Made by a program: the position numbers and the translations under genes. Shown one piece after another: positions 1 to 6,459 of a stretch of DNA of 6,459 nt. Location: positions 1 to 6,459 of the forward strand of contig DASYSA010000428.1 of assembly GCA_036003885.1 (NCBI GenBank), given 5' to 3'. Origin of the DNA: DASYSA01 sp036003885. Lineage in GTDB: Bacteria; Acidobacteriota; Blastocatellia; UBA7656. Within the stretch, counting starts at the first letter, position 1. Each line of letters opens with the position of its first letter. The notes beneath the pieces are model-generated. The model worked only from the letters and a program-made list of their open reading frames with translations. It did no database searches and was not told where the DNA came from.

Positions 1-621
1 GCCCGCGCAGTGGACGCCGTCGTCGCCGTCGGCCCGAACATGTTCTACACCGTCACGCTTCCCTGCACTCTGTGGTTCCTCGACCGCGGCAAGAAGAAAA
101 CCCAGCGCACCGACAAAGTGCTGTTCGTTGACGCCCGCCACATTTACCGCCAGATCGACCGCGCCCATCGCGATTGGAGCGAGGCGCAGGTCGGCTTTCT
201 CGCCAATCTCGTCCGGCTCTACCGGGGTGAAGAGCCCGACTTTATCCTCGGTGGTCACGAAACCGAGTCAAGACTCATCGAATGTTTTTATCCCTCCCTC
301 GCATCGACGGAAGAGCGCGCGCGGGAGGGCAAGAAAGGCGCCGCGCTTCGAGCAGCCGAACCGTCGGCCCGCTACCTCGGCGTGCATTATCGCGACATCC
401 CCGGGCTGTGCAAGGCCGCGAGCCTGAAGGAAATCGAAGCGCAAAGTTGGTCGCTAAATCCCGGTCGATACGTTGGCGTGGCGCCGGGCGAAGAAGTTAG
501 TGATGAGGATTTTAAGGAGAAGCTCGAAACGCTGAATGAGGAACTTGAGACTCTTAACGCTCAAGCGCGCGAACTTGAAGAAACCATCGCTCGGAACGTG
601 GCGGAGATTCTAGAGACTTGA
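1..621 (+). CDS. hsdM: Type I R-M DNA methyltransferase subunit HsdM, C-terminal part (5' end outside window)
   Basis: This is the C-terminal 206 residues of the modification subunit, which transfers a methyl group from S-adenosylmethionine to adenine N6 in the site chosen by HsdS. The frame is open from base 1, so the start, the SAM-binding motif and the NPPF/Y catalytic motif lie upstream and cannot be checked. Visible marks are a fold-ending stretch with LPCTLWFLDR (about residues 20-29 of the fragment), the segment IEAQSWSLNPGRYVGV containing LNPGRY (about 152-157), which is highly characteristic of HsdM C-termini, and a strongly charged heptad-like coiled coil from about residue 168 to the end that in this family packs against the HsdS helices. 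The stop is 3 nt before the hsdS start, as expected for co-translated M and S subunits. A GTG at position 10 is only an internal codon, not a credible start. Confidence 0.95.
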   Translation, partial: ARAVDAVVAVGPNMFYTVTLPCTLWFLDRGKKKTQRTDKVLFVDARHIYRQIDRAHRDWSEAQVGFLANLVRLYRGEEPDFILGGHETESRLIECFYPSLASTEERAREGKKGAALRAAEPSARYLGVHYRDIPGLCKAASLKEIEAQSWSLNPGRYVGVAPGEEVSDEDFKEKLETLNEELETLNAQARELEETIARNVAEILET

Positions 622-624
622 GCG

Positions 625-1902
625 ATGGAAGGCTGGCGCGATTGTAAACTCGGTGAACTGCTTGAAATCAAGCACGGCTACGCTTTTCTTGGGGAACACT
701 TCGCCGACGCAGGTACGCACATCGTTCTGACGCCTGGAAATTTCTATGACGAGGGCGGCTTCAAGGACAAACGGGAGAAGGAGAAATGGTACACGGGCCC
801 GGTCCCTGCTGATTACGTACTCTCGGAAGGCGACATGATCATTGCAATGACAGAGCAAGCCGAAGGATTGCTCGGCAGCAGCGCGATTGTTCCTCGCAGC
901 GGCACGTATCTGCACAATCAACGGCTCGGCTTGGTTCAGTTGCGCGACGAGCCGAGAACGGACAGGCGATTCGTCTATTACCTTTTCAACTCGAAACCAG
1001 TCCGCCAGCAGATTCGCGCCTCAGCGACCGGAGCGAAGGTTCGGCATACCGCGCCTTCGCGGATTGCCGACGTGAAAGTTAATGTTCCTCCGCTGAGCAT
1101 TCAACGGCGGATCGCGGGGATTTTGTCGACCTACGAGGAGCTGATCGAAAGCAACCAGCGGCGCATCCGGATTTTGGAGGAGATGACTCGGGCGCTTTAC
1201 CAAGAGTGGTTCGTTGATTTCCGGTTTCCCGGCCACGAGAGAGCTAAGCTCGTCCCGTCGTCCCATCGCCAAATTCCCGCTGGCTGGGAAGCTAGGAAGC
1301 TAGCCGAAATCGCCGAGGTGAATCGCGCCCAAATTAGCGCTCGGACTGCACCCGAGCAACTGCACTACATCGACATCTCTTCTGTCAGCCCGGGTCAGAT
1401 TGATTCCATTACGACCTATTCATTCGCCGACGCTCCTGGCCGAGCTCGCCGCATCGTTCAACACGGCGACGTGCTCTGGTCGTGCGTGCGCCCAAATCGG
1501 CGTTCTTACGCCTTGGTCATAGATCCAGAGGCGGACACCATTGCTTCAACCGGCTTCGCGGTGCTGACGGCCAAATCGGTGCCGTTTACGTTTCTCTATG
1601 CGGCTACGACCACCGATGAATTCGTTGGCTATCTGACAAACAATGCTAGTGGCGCAGCCTATCCTGCTGTTACTGCGGCCACGTTTGAGAGAGCGGCCCT
1701 ACTCATCCCACCACCTCGACTACTTGATGGCTTTGGCCTCGCAACAATTCCAATGGTCGAGCAGATTCATGCATTGCAGCGGCAGTGTCGAAATCTGCGG
1801 GAGACCCGCGATCTGTTATTGCCAAAGCTATTGAGTGCCGGCAGTGTAATCGATCGCATCACAACGTCTGCCGATGCTCACGCGACTCAGGTAGGCGATT
1901 GA
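625..1902 (+). CDS. hsdS: Type I R-M specificity subunit HsdS
   Basis: This 425-aa protein is the DNA-recognition subunit, which bridges two HsdM copies and sets the bipartite target. Its length is normal for a full two-TRD HsdS. Domains run in order. TRD1 spans about residues 1-150, opening with the typical GW..x..LGELLEIKHG pattern. The central conserved helix spans about 153-205 (NVPPLSIQRRIAGILSTYEE, then a long charged helix ending YQEWFVDFRFPG). TRD2 spans about 217-360, opening IPAGWEARKL. The distal conserved helix runs from PPP at 362-364 to LLLPKLLSA near 398-406. The ATG lies 3 nt after hsdM, with no strong Shine-Dalgarno at normal spacing, so translation is probably coupled. The two TRDs differ in sequence, implying two different half-sites; the target cannot be read from sequence alone. 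No frameshift or truncation is seen. Confidence 0.95.
   Translation: MEGWRDCKLGELLEIKHGYAFLGEHFADAGTHIVLTPGNFYDEGGFKDKREKEKWYTGPVPADYVLSEGDMIIAMTEQAEGLLGSSAIVPRSGTYLHNQRLGLVQLRDEPRTDRRFVYYLFNSKPVRQQIRASATGAKVRHTAPSRIADVKVNVPPLSIQRRIAGILSTYEELIESNQRRIRILEEMTRALYQEWFVDFRFPGHERAKLVPSSHRQIPAGWEARKLAEIAEVNRAQISARTAPEQLHYIDISSVSPGQIDSITTYSFADAPGRARRIVQHGDVLWSCVRPNRRSYALVIDPEADTIASTGFAVLTAKSVPFTFLYAATTTDEFVGYLTNNASGAAYPAVTAATFERAALLIPPPRLLDGFGLATIPMVEQIHALQRQCRNLRETRDLLLPKLLSAGSVIDRITTSADAHATQVGD
1889..1895 (+). promoter_or_regulatory. Probable ribosome binding site inside the hsdS 3' end
   Basis: The string AGGTAGG ends 6 nt before an ATG at 1902-1904 that overlaps the hsdS stop (TGATG). This is the best Shine-Dalgarno-like signal near the next gene. 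It serves a start in a different frame from the 255-aa reading frame, which makes the true start of that gene uncertain. Confidence 0.4.
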
Positions 1903-1943
1903 TGTCAAACGCAACCGGCAATGGGGGGAGGCATGGGGCATGA
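1902..1943 (+). other. 13-codon overlapping ORF at the hsdS / 255-aa gene junction (leader, or true start with a frame slip)
   Basis: An ATG overlapping the hsdS TGA, preceded by AGGTAGG, opens a frame reading MSNATGNGGRHGA and then TGA at 1941-1943. It crosses the six-G run at 1923-1928. If that run had five Gs, the same frame would read MSNATGNGGGMGHERIG and join the 255-aa protein without a break. It may therefore be the authentic start of the downstream gene, separated by a homopolymer error, a real mutation or slippage. It could also be a tiny coupling leader or have no meaning. I infer this from frames and spacing only. Confidence 0.35.
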
Positions 1944-2688
1944 GCGGATAGGAGTTCTTCCAAAGACGAAACGGTGGCGCGCGATTGTTGCGGAGATCGC
2001 AACCGTGGACACCCCACCTAGTGATGTGCCGGAAATTGCGAGGCACACGCTAAACGCTCTCGGTTCTCGATACGTTGATCTTGCGTCAGATACGGCAGTG
2101 GAGACCGCGTTTGGATACCTCATAGATTTCGCCCGCATGGCGGCTGGAAAACAGGCGGCCGCCGATATTGCGAACAAGTCGCCGCTGAGTATTGTTATTG
2201 ACCTCGGGCAGCGACTTGCTGCCACAGAAGGGTCCATGGAGACAGCCGAAATCGTTCGGCGCGCGGCTGCGGATGCAGTTGCAACATGGGGCAGGGAAAA
2301 CGCCACTACTCAATCGGACCTATTTGCCGATTCTGCCCCTGGAAACCCTTGGAGAGGGCTCGGAACAGGAGCTGGGTTCTGTGAACTGTCAAGGCTGTTT
2401 TTCTCGCGACTCACTGAGCGCTATCTCAACTATTTCTTGGACCGGGAGGCGTCCGCTGCACTTCCCAATCTTCAGTCGAGAGAGCAGTTTAGGCGGCACC
2501 TTCAAGCACATCTTGGTGAGGTATCCAAGCACTCCTTTGAGACGGCGAAGATTACACAATCATTCGCTGCGGGTTGGTTTAACAAAAATGCTGTAACGAA
2601 TCAGCCCACCCGGGCGCAAATCCGGCGTTTTCTCTCCTACGCTTTTGCCAAGCTGCGGGAAGACCTCCGGCGCGAGGATCGGCAGTGA
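1921..2688 (+). CDS. Uncharacterised helical protein, probable partner of the QueC-like protein
   Basis: I do not recognise a named family for this 255-aa protein. From this start it begins MGGGMGHERIGVLPKTKRW, a glycine-rich tip followed by a basic segment, and then looks mainly alpha-helical. There is no signal peptide or membrane segment and no obvious catalytic motif. The best conserved-looking part is the C-terminal half: PWRGLGTGAGF (residues 143-153), then an aromatic and charged helix FFSRLTERYLNYFLDRE (160-176), then a lysine/arginine-rich end. It is in the same frame as hsdS, 18 nt after its stop, and overlaps the next gene by 4 nt (GTGA), so it is almost certainly co-translated with the QueC-like protein. 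The start is unsure: ATG 1921 has no Shine-Dalgarno, ATG 1933 is too close to GGAGG, and ATG 1902 has good signals but needs a one-base frame change. It does not resemble QatB as I remember it. A role as substrate or cofactor of the QueC-like enzyme is inference from context. Confidence 0.8.
   Translation: MGGGMGHERIGVLPKTKRWRAIVAEIATVDTPPSDVPEIARHTLNALGSRYVDLASDTAVETAFGYLIDFARMAAGKQAAADIANKSPLSIVIDLGQRLAATEGSMETAEIVRRAAADAVATWGRENATTQSDLFADSAPGNPWRGLGTGAGFCELSRLFFSRLTERYLNYFLDREASAALPNLQSREQFRRHLQAHLGEVSKHSFETAKITQSFAAGWFNKNAVTNQPTRAQIRRFLSYAFAKLREDLRREDRQ
2674..2677 (+). promoter_or_regulatory. Ribosome binding site for the QueC-like gene
   Basis: GAGG lies 7 nt before the GTG at 2685, within the end of the 255-aa gene. 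Good spacing, together with the GTGA stop/start overlap, supports GTG as the start and coupled translation. Confidence 0.55.
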
Positions 2689-4541
2689 GTGGGGCCAACC
2701 GCCCGCGAATCGTATTCTGCAACCGTGCTTCGCGGGCGATATTCCGTCGACGAAAAGGCTATCCCGAGCCGCTGGTTCTGGACTATCGAGACGACAGCAG
2801 GATAAGGCTAGGCCTTCCAAATTTCGTCAGAAGCGTTGGCACGATTCCTCCTCGCGTTCTCGATTTGATGGAGCTTGCCGGGTACCTATTTGCCGCGGAC
2901 CGGCTAACCGCTCGGGGTCAACCAGATGCGCTAATGTTTGACTCATGGTCGCGCAGTTTCCACGTTGCAATGAAGGTGAGGGACGCGAAGTTCTGGGGCA
3001 ATGACGCAACAAAGAAGAAACTTATTGACCTTTTGGTCTTCATGACTGGGGACCGCGAGTACAGGTTCGATTTTCAACCCGGTCATACCACCGACCGCGC
3101 ACATCTCTTCGACAGTGACGAATTCCAGACCACGCCAGAGAAGCCTCATCACGTAATGCTGTTCTCTGGTGGCTTGGACTCGCTAGCAGGTGCGATCGAG
3201 CGCTTGAACAAATCGAACGATATCGTGTGCTTGGTCAGCCATCGTTCAGGACAGCCGTCAACAGCTATGACTCAGACGCGTCTCGTCGAGGCGCTTGGGC
3301 AACGATTTCCCGGACGAGTAAAGGATTACCGCTTTGGTACCGGGTTGACCAATAAGCGCGTCGTATCCGAAACGCAACGAACTCGAACTTTTCTATACGG
3401 ATCGATCGCATTCGCCCTTGCGACGGCGCTCGGTCAGAAGGAGGTGACGTTTTACGAGAATGGGATAACCAGCCTCAACTTTCCGCGTCGCCAAGACCTT
3501 CTCAATGCGCGAGCAAGCCGGACCACACATCCGAGAACAATGTTCCTATTGTCCGAATTCCTGTCCCACGTTGCCGGCAACCCAATCGCCTTGAACAATG
3601 CGTATCGCTGGAAGACCAAGGCAGACGTGTTAGAAGTGTTGAAGACGCATCGCGCGGTAGACCTTATCCCGAGCGCGGTGACGTGCAGCCGCACGACGAT
3701 GACACGAGGCGATCACACTCACTGCGGCGGATGCTTTCAGTGCGTCGACAGAAGATTCTCGGCGAGCGCGGTTGGACTGAGCGACGTCGATCATTCTGGT
3801 CTGTACACCCTCGACATGCTTACGCAGAACATTGCCGACGACCAAGTTAAAACAGTCATACTCGACTACATCCGACTTGGACTTGGGTTCGAGGCTGACA
3901 CGGCGGATAGCTTCTTCGACAGATGGTTAACCGAGATATCGGATGCCATGCTCCCTGGGGACAAGGAAGAGCCATTTGTCGAGGACATGTTCAGGCTGGT
4001 GAGACGATTCGGTGAACAGACCGTCTCTGCCTTAAAGAGCTTCGCAAAGGGTGGAGACATTAAGAAAAAGCCAGTCGCTGGTTCCCTTCTGCACATCATT
4101 CAGCAACAGGAGTACCTGAAGAGCGAGCCAGAAAGGTTTGCCGAGAAGCTGGCTGCGAAGCTACAGCGGGCAGTGCCAGCAATGTTCGCAAACAATCGAC
4201 CCATCAATGAGAACGATTTCAACGACAAGATTCAAGGCCTTCTGCAGGGCGACGCAGAGGAGTACAGGCGAGAGTATCCTGCAACGCAATTCGCGCTGGC
4301 GAGAGTTGTTCCCGATCATGAGTTCCAGAATTACCACGTATTGATTGAGGCCAAGTACATCCGTAAAGGTACGGCACTGAGCAAAGTGACTGATCAGATT
4401 GCAGCCGATATTGTTAAGTATCCAGTTGCTGCATACATCGTTTTTGCCATCTACGATCCGGATCGGGCTATTCGAGACGATGTTCGCTTCGCCGGTGACA
4501 TCGAATCACGTCGAAAATGTAAGGTTCTCGCGCTCCGGTGA
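2685..4541 (+). CDS. QueC-like PP-loop ATPase fused to a PD-(D/E)XK-like C-terminal domain
   Basis: This 618-aa protein is far longer than housekeeping QueC (about 220-230 aa). Residues 1-150 are an N-terminal region of unknown function. Residues 155-370 are QueC-like: the ATP-pyrophosphatase motif SGGLDS (161-166), SHRSGQ where QueC has a YGQ-type motif, an R-x-x-x-F-L helix near 232-237, ENGITSLN (258-265), TTHP (280-283), KTK (310-312), and four putative zinc cysteines C334, C347, C350 and C353 (C-x12-C-x2-C-x2-C). QueC uses ATP to turn 7-carboxy-7-deazaguanine into an amide and then preQ0. All P-loop and zinc residues are present, so activity on an acyl-adenylate is likely. Residues 380-520 look helical. 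The end resembles a PD-(D/E)XK fold: E509, D544, E555-A-K557 and Q571. The GTG start overlaps the upstream stop. There is no QueD, QueE or transglycosylase nearby, so it probably draws on host deazaguanine precursor. Substrate and nuclease activity are inferred. Confidence 0.85.
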   Translation: MSGANRPRIVFCNRASRAIFRRRKGYPEPLVLDYRDDSRIRLGLPNFVRSVGTIPPRVLDLMELAGYLFAADRLTARGQPDALMFDSWSRSFHVAMKVRDAKFWGNDATKKKLIDLLVFMTGDREYRFDFQPGHTTDRAHLFDSDEFQTTPEKPHHVMLFSGGLDSLAGAIERLNKSNDIVCLVSHRSGQPSTAMTQTRLVEALGQRFPGRVKDYRFGTGLTNKRVVSETQRTRTFLYGSIAFALATALGQKEVTFYENGITSLNFPRRQDLLNARASRTTHPRTMFLLSEFLSHVAGNPIALNNAYRWKTKADVLEVLKTHRAVDLIPSAVTCSRTTMTRGDHTHCGGCFQCVDRRFSASAVGLSDVDHSGLYTLDMLTQNIADDQVKTVILDYIRLGLGFEADTADSFFDRWLTEISDAMLPGDKEEPFVEDMFRLVRRFGEQTVSALKSFAKGGDIKKKPVAGSLLHIIQQQEYLKSEPERFAEKLAAKLQRAVPAMFANNRPINENDFNDKIQGLLQGDAEEYRREYPATQFALARVVPDHEFQNYHVLIEAKYIRKGTALSKVTDQIAADIVKYPVAAYIVFAIYDPDRAIRDDVRFAGDIESRRKCKVLALR

Positions 4542-4574
4542 TTCTGGTGACTTGCTTTCAAAGCGCGTAGCTCG
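4542..4574 (+). other. Short spacer before hsdR
   Basis: This 33-nt gap is the longest intergenic space in the window. I see no hairpin with a T-run, no convincing -35/-10 pair and only a poor Shine-Dalgarno (AAAGCGCG). Read-through transcription from the upstream genes into hsdR is the simplest view. Confidence 0.5.
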
Positions 4575-6459
4575 ATGACCACAGCCTTCAGCGAAGACCA
4601 ACTTGTCGAACAGCCCACCATCGGACTGTTCGAGGAACTGGGCTGGCAGACGGTTTCGGCAATGGAGGAAGTATTCGGACAAAGCGGCACACTCGGACGC
4701 GACACATCGGGCGAGGTGGTGTTGGTGCCGCGATTGCGAGCTGCGCTAGAGCGGCTAAATCAGCAGTTGCCCTCTGAGGCAATTGAGAGTGCGGTGGACG
4801 AACTGACGCGCGACCGGTCGGCGATGAGCCCAGCGGGCGCGAACCGAGAGGTGTGCGCGCTGCTGAAGGATGGCGTAAAGGTGACGGTGCTGGATCGGGA
4901 GCGGGGCGGGCTGAGGGACGAGCGGGTGCGGGTGGTGGATTGGGAGAATGCCGCCGCTAACGATTTTCTGCTGGTCTCACAGATGACGGTTACTGGGCAG
5001 CTCTATACCTGCCGGCCGGATCTGGTCGGATTCGTGAACGGGCTACCGTGGCTAGTGATCGAACTGAAGAAGCCTGGCGTGACAGCGCGGCAGGCGTTCG
5101 ACGACAACCTGACTAGCTACAAGCACTCGCAGAACGGCATTCCGCAGCTCTTCTGGTACAGCGCATTCCTGATCGCGTCGAACGGCACGGAGAGCCGGGT
5201 CGGGACGATCACTGCGGACTGGGAGCGGTTCTTCGAGTGGAAGCGCATCGAGCGCGAGGACGAGCCGCGCCGGGTGTCGCTGGAGGTGATGCTGCGCGGC
5301 ACCTGCGCGCCCGCGCGGCTGCTCGACATCGCGGAGAACTTCACGCTCTTCTCCGAGCACAAGAGCGGCCTGGTCAAGGCGATGGCGCAGAACCACCAGT
5401 ACCTCGGGGTGAACAACGCCATTGCCGCGACGCTGGAGGCGCGCAAGGCGGGCCACGGCCGCGGCGGGGTGTTCTGGCAGACGCAGGGCAGCGGCAAGAG
5501 CTTCTCGATGGTGTTCTTCGCGCAAAAAATCTTGCGCAAGGTGCCAGGCAACTGGACCTTCGTCGTCGTGACCGACCGCGTGGAACTGGACGACCAGATC
5601 GCCAAGACGTTCAAGGCTTGCGGGGCAGTTACCGAAGCTGAGGGTGACGCCTGCCACGCACAGAGCGGCGCGGAACTGCGCAGCCTCCTGGCAGAGAACC
5701 ACCGCTATGTGTTCACCCTGATCCACAAGTTCCAGACGCCGGAGGTGCTGTGCGACCGGCCGGACGTGATCGTGCTGACGGATGAGGCGCACCGCAGCCA
5801 GTACGACACGCTGGCGATGAATATGCGCGCGGCGCTGCCGAAGGCGCTGTTCCTCGCCTTCACCGGCACGCCGCTGATCGTGGGCGAGGAAAGGACGAAG
5901 GAAGTTTTCGGCAACTACGTCTCGATCTACGACTTCCAGCAGTCGATCGAGGACGGCGCCACGGTGCCGCTCTATTACGAGAACCGCACGCCCGAGTTGC
6001 AGCTCGTCAACCCGGACCTGAACGACCAGATCTACGACCTGATCGAGCAGGCCGAACTGGACCCGGAGCAAGAGGCGCGGCTGGAGAAGGAGTTGTCGCG
6101 CCAGTACCACCTCATCACGCGCGACGACCGGCTGGATACGGTGGCGAAAGACATCGTGCGCCACTTCACCGGCCGAGGCTTCCAGGGCAAGGCGATGGTG
6201 GTGTCGATCGACAAGGCCACCGCCCTGCGAATGTATAACAAGGTGCGCAAGTCCTGGCCGCTGACGGATGGCACCGACATGGCCGTGGTGGTGTCGCCGG
6301 GCCAGAACGAAATCGAGCATATGAAAAAGCTGGGTCTCGACATCGTGCCGCATCGGAAGCGCATGAACGAGCAAGAGCTAGACGAGAAGTTCAAGGACCC
6401 GGACGACCCGTTGCGTCTGGTGTTCCTCTGCGCCATGTGGCTGACGGGTTTCGATGTGC
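4575..6459 (+). CDS. hsdR: Type I R-M restriction subunit HsdR, N-terminal 628 residues (3' end outside window)
   Basis: This is the motor and nuclease subunit, which translocates DNA past the HsdMS complex using ATP and cuts at a distance. The frame stays open to the window end. The ATG at 4575 is chosen because an in-frame TGA lies at 4548 and the start MTTAFSEDQLVEQPTIGLFE is typical of HsdR; the ribosome site is weak. Domains: an N-terminal PD-(D/E)XK nuclease with D149, then E163-L-K165 and following KPG; an SF2 helicase-type motor with Walker A TQGSGKS (303-309), DEAH box D403-E404-A405-H406, motif III TGTP (430-433), and a late motor motif LTGFDV at the very edge. The usual length is about 1,000 aa or more, so roughly 400 residues are missing to the right. 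The key residues seen are intact, so it looks functional. The sequence becomes markedly GC-rich from about 4780. It starts 33 nt after the QueC-like gene. Confidence 0.96.
   Translation, partial: MTTAFSEDQLVEQPTIGLFEELGWQTVSAMEEVFGQSGTLGRDTSGEVVLVPRLRAALERLNQQLPSEAIESAVDELTRDRSAMSPAGANREVCALLKDGVKVTVLDRERGGLRDERVRVVDWENAAANDFLLVSQMTVTGQLYTCRPDLVGFVNGLPWLVIELKKPGVTARQAFDDNLTSYKHSQNGIPQLFWYSAFLIASNGTESRVGTITADWERFFEWKRIEREDEPRRVSLEVMLRGTCAPARLLDIAENFTLFSEHKSGLVKAMAQNHQYLGVNNAIAATLEARKAGHGRGGVFWQTQGSGKSFSMVFFAQKILRKVPGNWTFVVVTDRVELDDQIAKTFKACGAVTEAEGDACHAQSGAELRSLLAENHRYVFTLIHKFQTPEVLCDRPDVIVLTDEAHRSQYDTLAMNMRAALPKALFLAFTGTPLIVGEERTKEVFGNYVSIYDFQQSIEDGATVPLYYENRTPELQLVNPDLNDQIYDLIEQAELDPEQEARLEKELSRQYHLITRDDRLDTVAKDIVRHFTGRGFQGKAMVVSIDKATALRMYNKVRKSWPLTDGTDMAVVVSPGQNEIEHMKKLGLDIVPHRKRMNEQELDEKFKDPDDPLRLVFLCAMWLTGFDV

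Noticed and set aside
1900..1923. Read-through of the hsdS stop to give an HsdS fusion with the 255-aa protein
   Set aside because: The two frames are the same and only 18 nt apart, but HsdS already ends with a complete distal helix, and nothing suggests stop suppression or selenocysteine.
1905..2306. 133-aa minus-strand frame over the unknown gene
   Set aside because: It opposes the coupled plus-strand operon, has no ribosome site or recognisable motif, and the plus-strand frame is longer and coupled to both neighbours.
1921..4541. A standard Qat system (QatABCD)
   Set aside because: A QueC-like protein with a small upstream partner recalls QatB-QatC. However, no QatA ATPase or QatD TatD-type nuclease is present, hsd genes flank both sides, and the 255-aa sequence does not look like QatB.
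2685..4541. Housekeeping queuosine gene queC
   Set aside because: The protein is nearly three times the usual length, it has extra N- and C-terminal domains, the YGQ region is altered, and no other queuosine gene is nearby.
4542..4574. Terminator or separate promoter before hsdR
   Set aside because: The spacer is 33 nt with no hairpin plus T-run and no clear promoter boxes.
5052..6374. Long 440-aa minus-strand open frame
   Set aside because: It lies wholly antisense to hsdR, which shows clear nuclease and motor motifs. Its His/Arg/Leu/Val-rich, low-complexity composition is typical of a shadow frame in GC-rich coding DNA.

Overview
The window is the middle of one plus-strand operon encoding a type I restriction-modification (R-M) system. 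Two extra genes sit between hsdS and hsdR. The layout is: 3' part of hsdM (1-621, open at the left edge), hsdS (625-1902), an uncharacterised 255-aa gene (1921-2688), a 618-aa QueC-like PP-loop protein with a nuclease-like C-terminus (2685-4541), and the 5' part of hsdR (4575-6459, open at the right edge). Gaps are 3, 18, -4 and 33 nt, so no stretch over 300 bases lacks a gene. I see no RNA gene, CRISPR array, insertion sequence, attachment site or convincing terminator.

The host cannot be named from this sequence. It looks like a moderately GC-rich bacterium. Composition is uneven: 60-base spot counts give about 47-60% GC in the two-gene insert and about 65-72% inside hsdR. This fits a mosaic defence locus.

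HsdM, HsdS and HsdR are the methyltransferase, specificity and ATP-driven translocase/nuclease subunits of a classical R-M complex. Each is recognisable from motifs: LNPGRY and a C-terminal coiled coil in HsdM; two target-recognition domains with helical spacers in HsdS; a D-x13-ExK nuclease site, Walker A and DEAH box in HsdR.

The novelty lies in the inserted pair. The second gene has the ATP-pyrophosphatase motif SGGLDS and the four-cysteine zinc signature of QueC, the enzyme that makes preQ0 from 7-carboxy-7-deazaguanine. It also carries a C-terminal segment resembling a PD-(D/E)XK nuclease. It overlaps the 255-aa gene by 4 nt, so the two are probably translated together and work together. 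No tRNA/DNA transglycosylase, QueD, QueE, CD-NTase, TatD nuclease or Qat-type ATPase is visible. The pair is therefore not an evident queuosine, Dpd, Qat or type IV CBASS locus. My working hypothesis is a separate QueC-based defence module carried inside an hsd operon, possibly one that attaches a deazaguanine to its partner protein. The start of the 255-aa gene is ambiguous around a run of six Gs, which bears directly on this idea because the N-terminus would be the attachment point.
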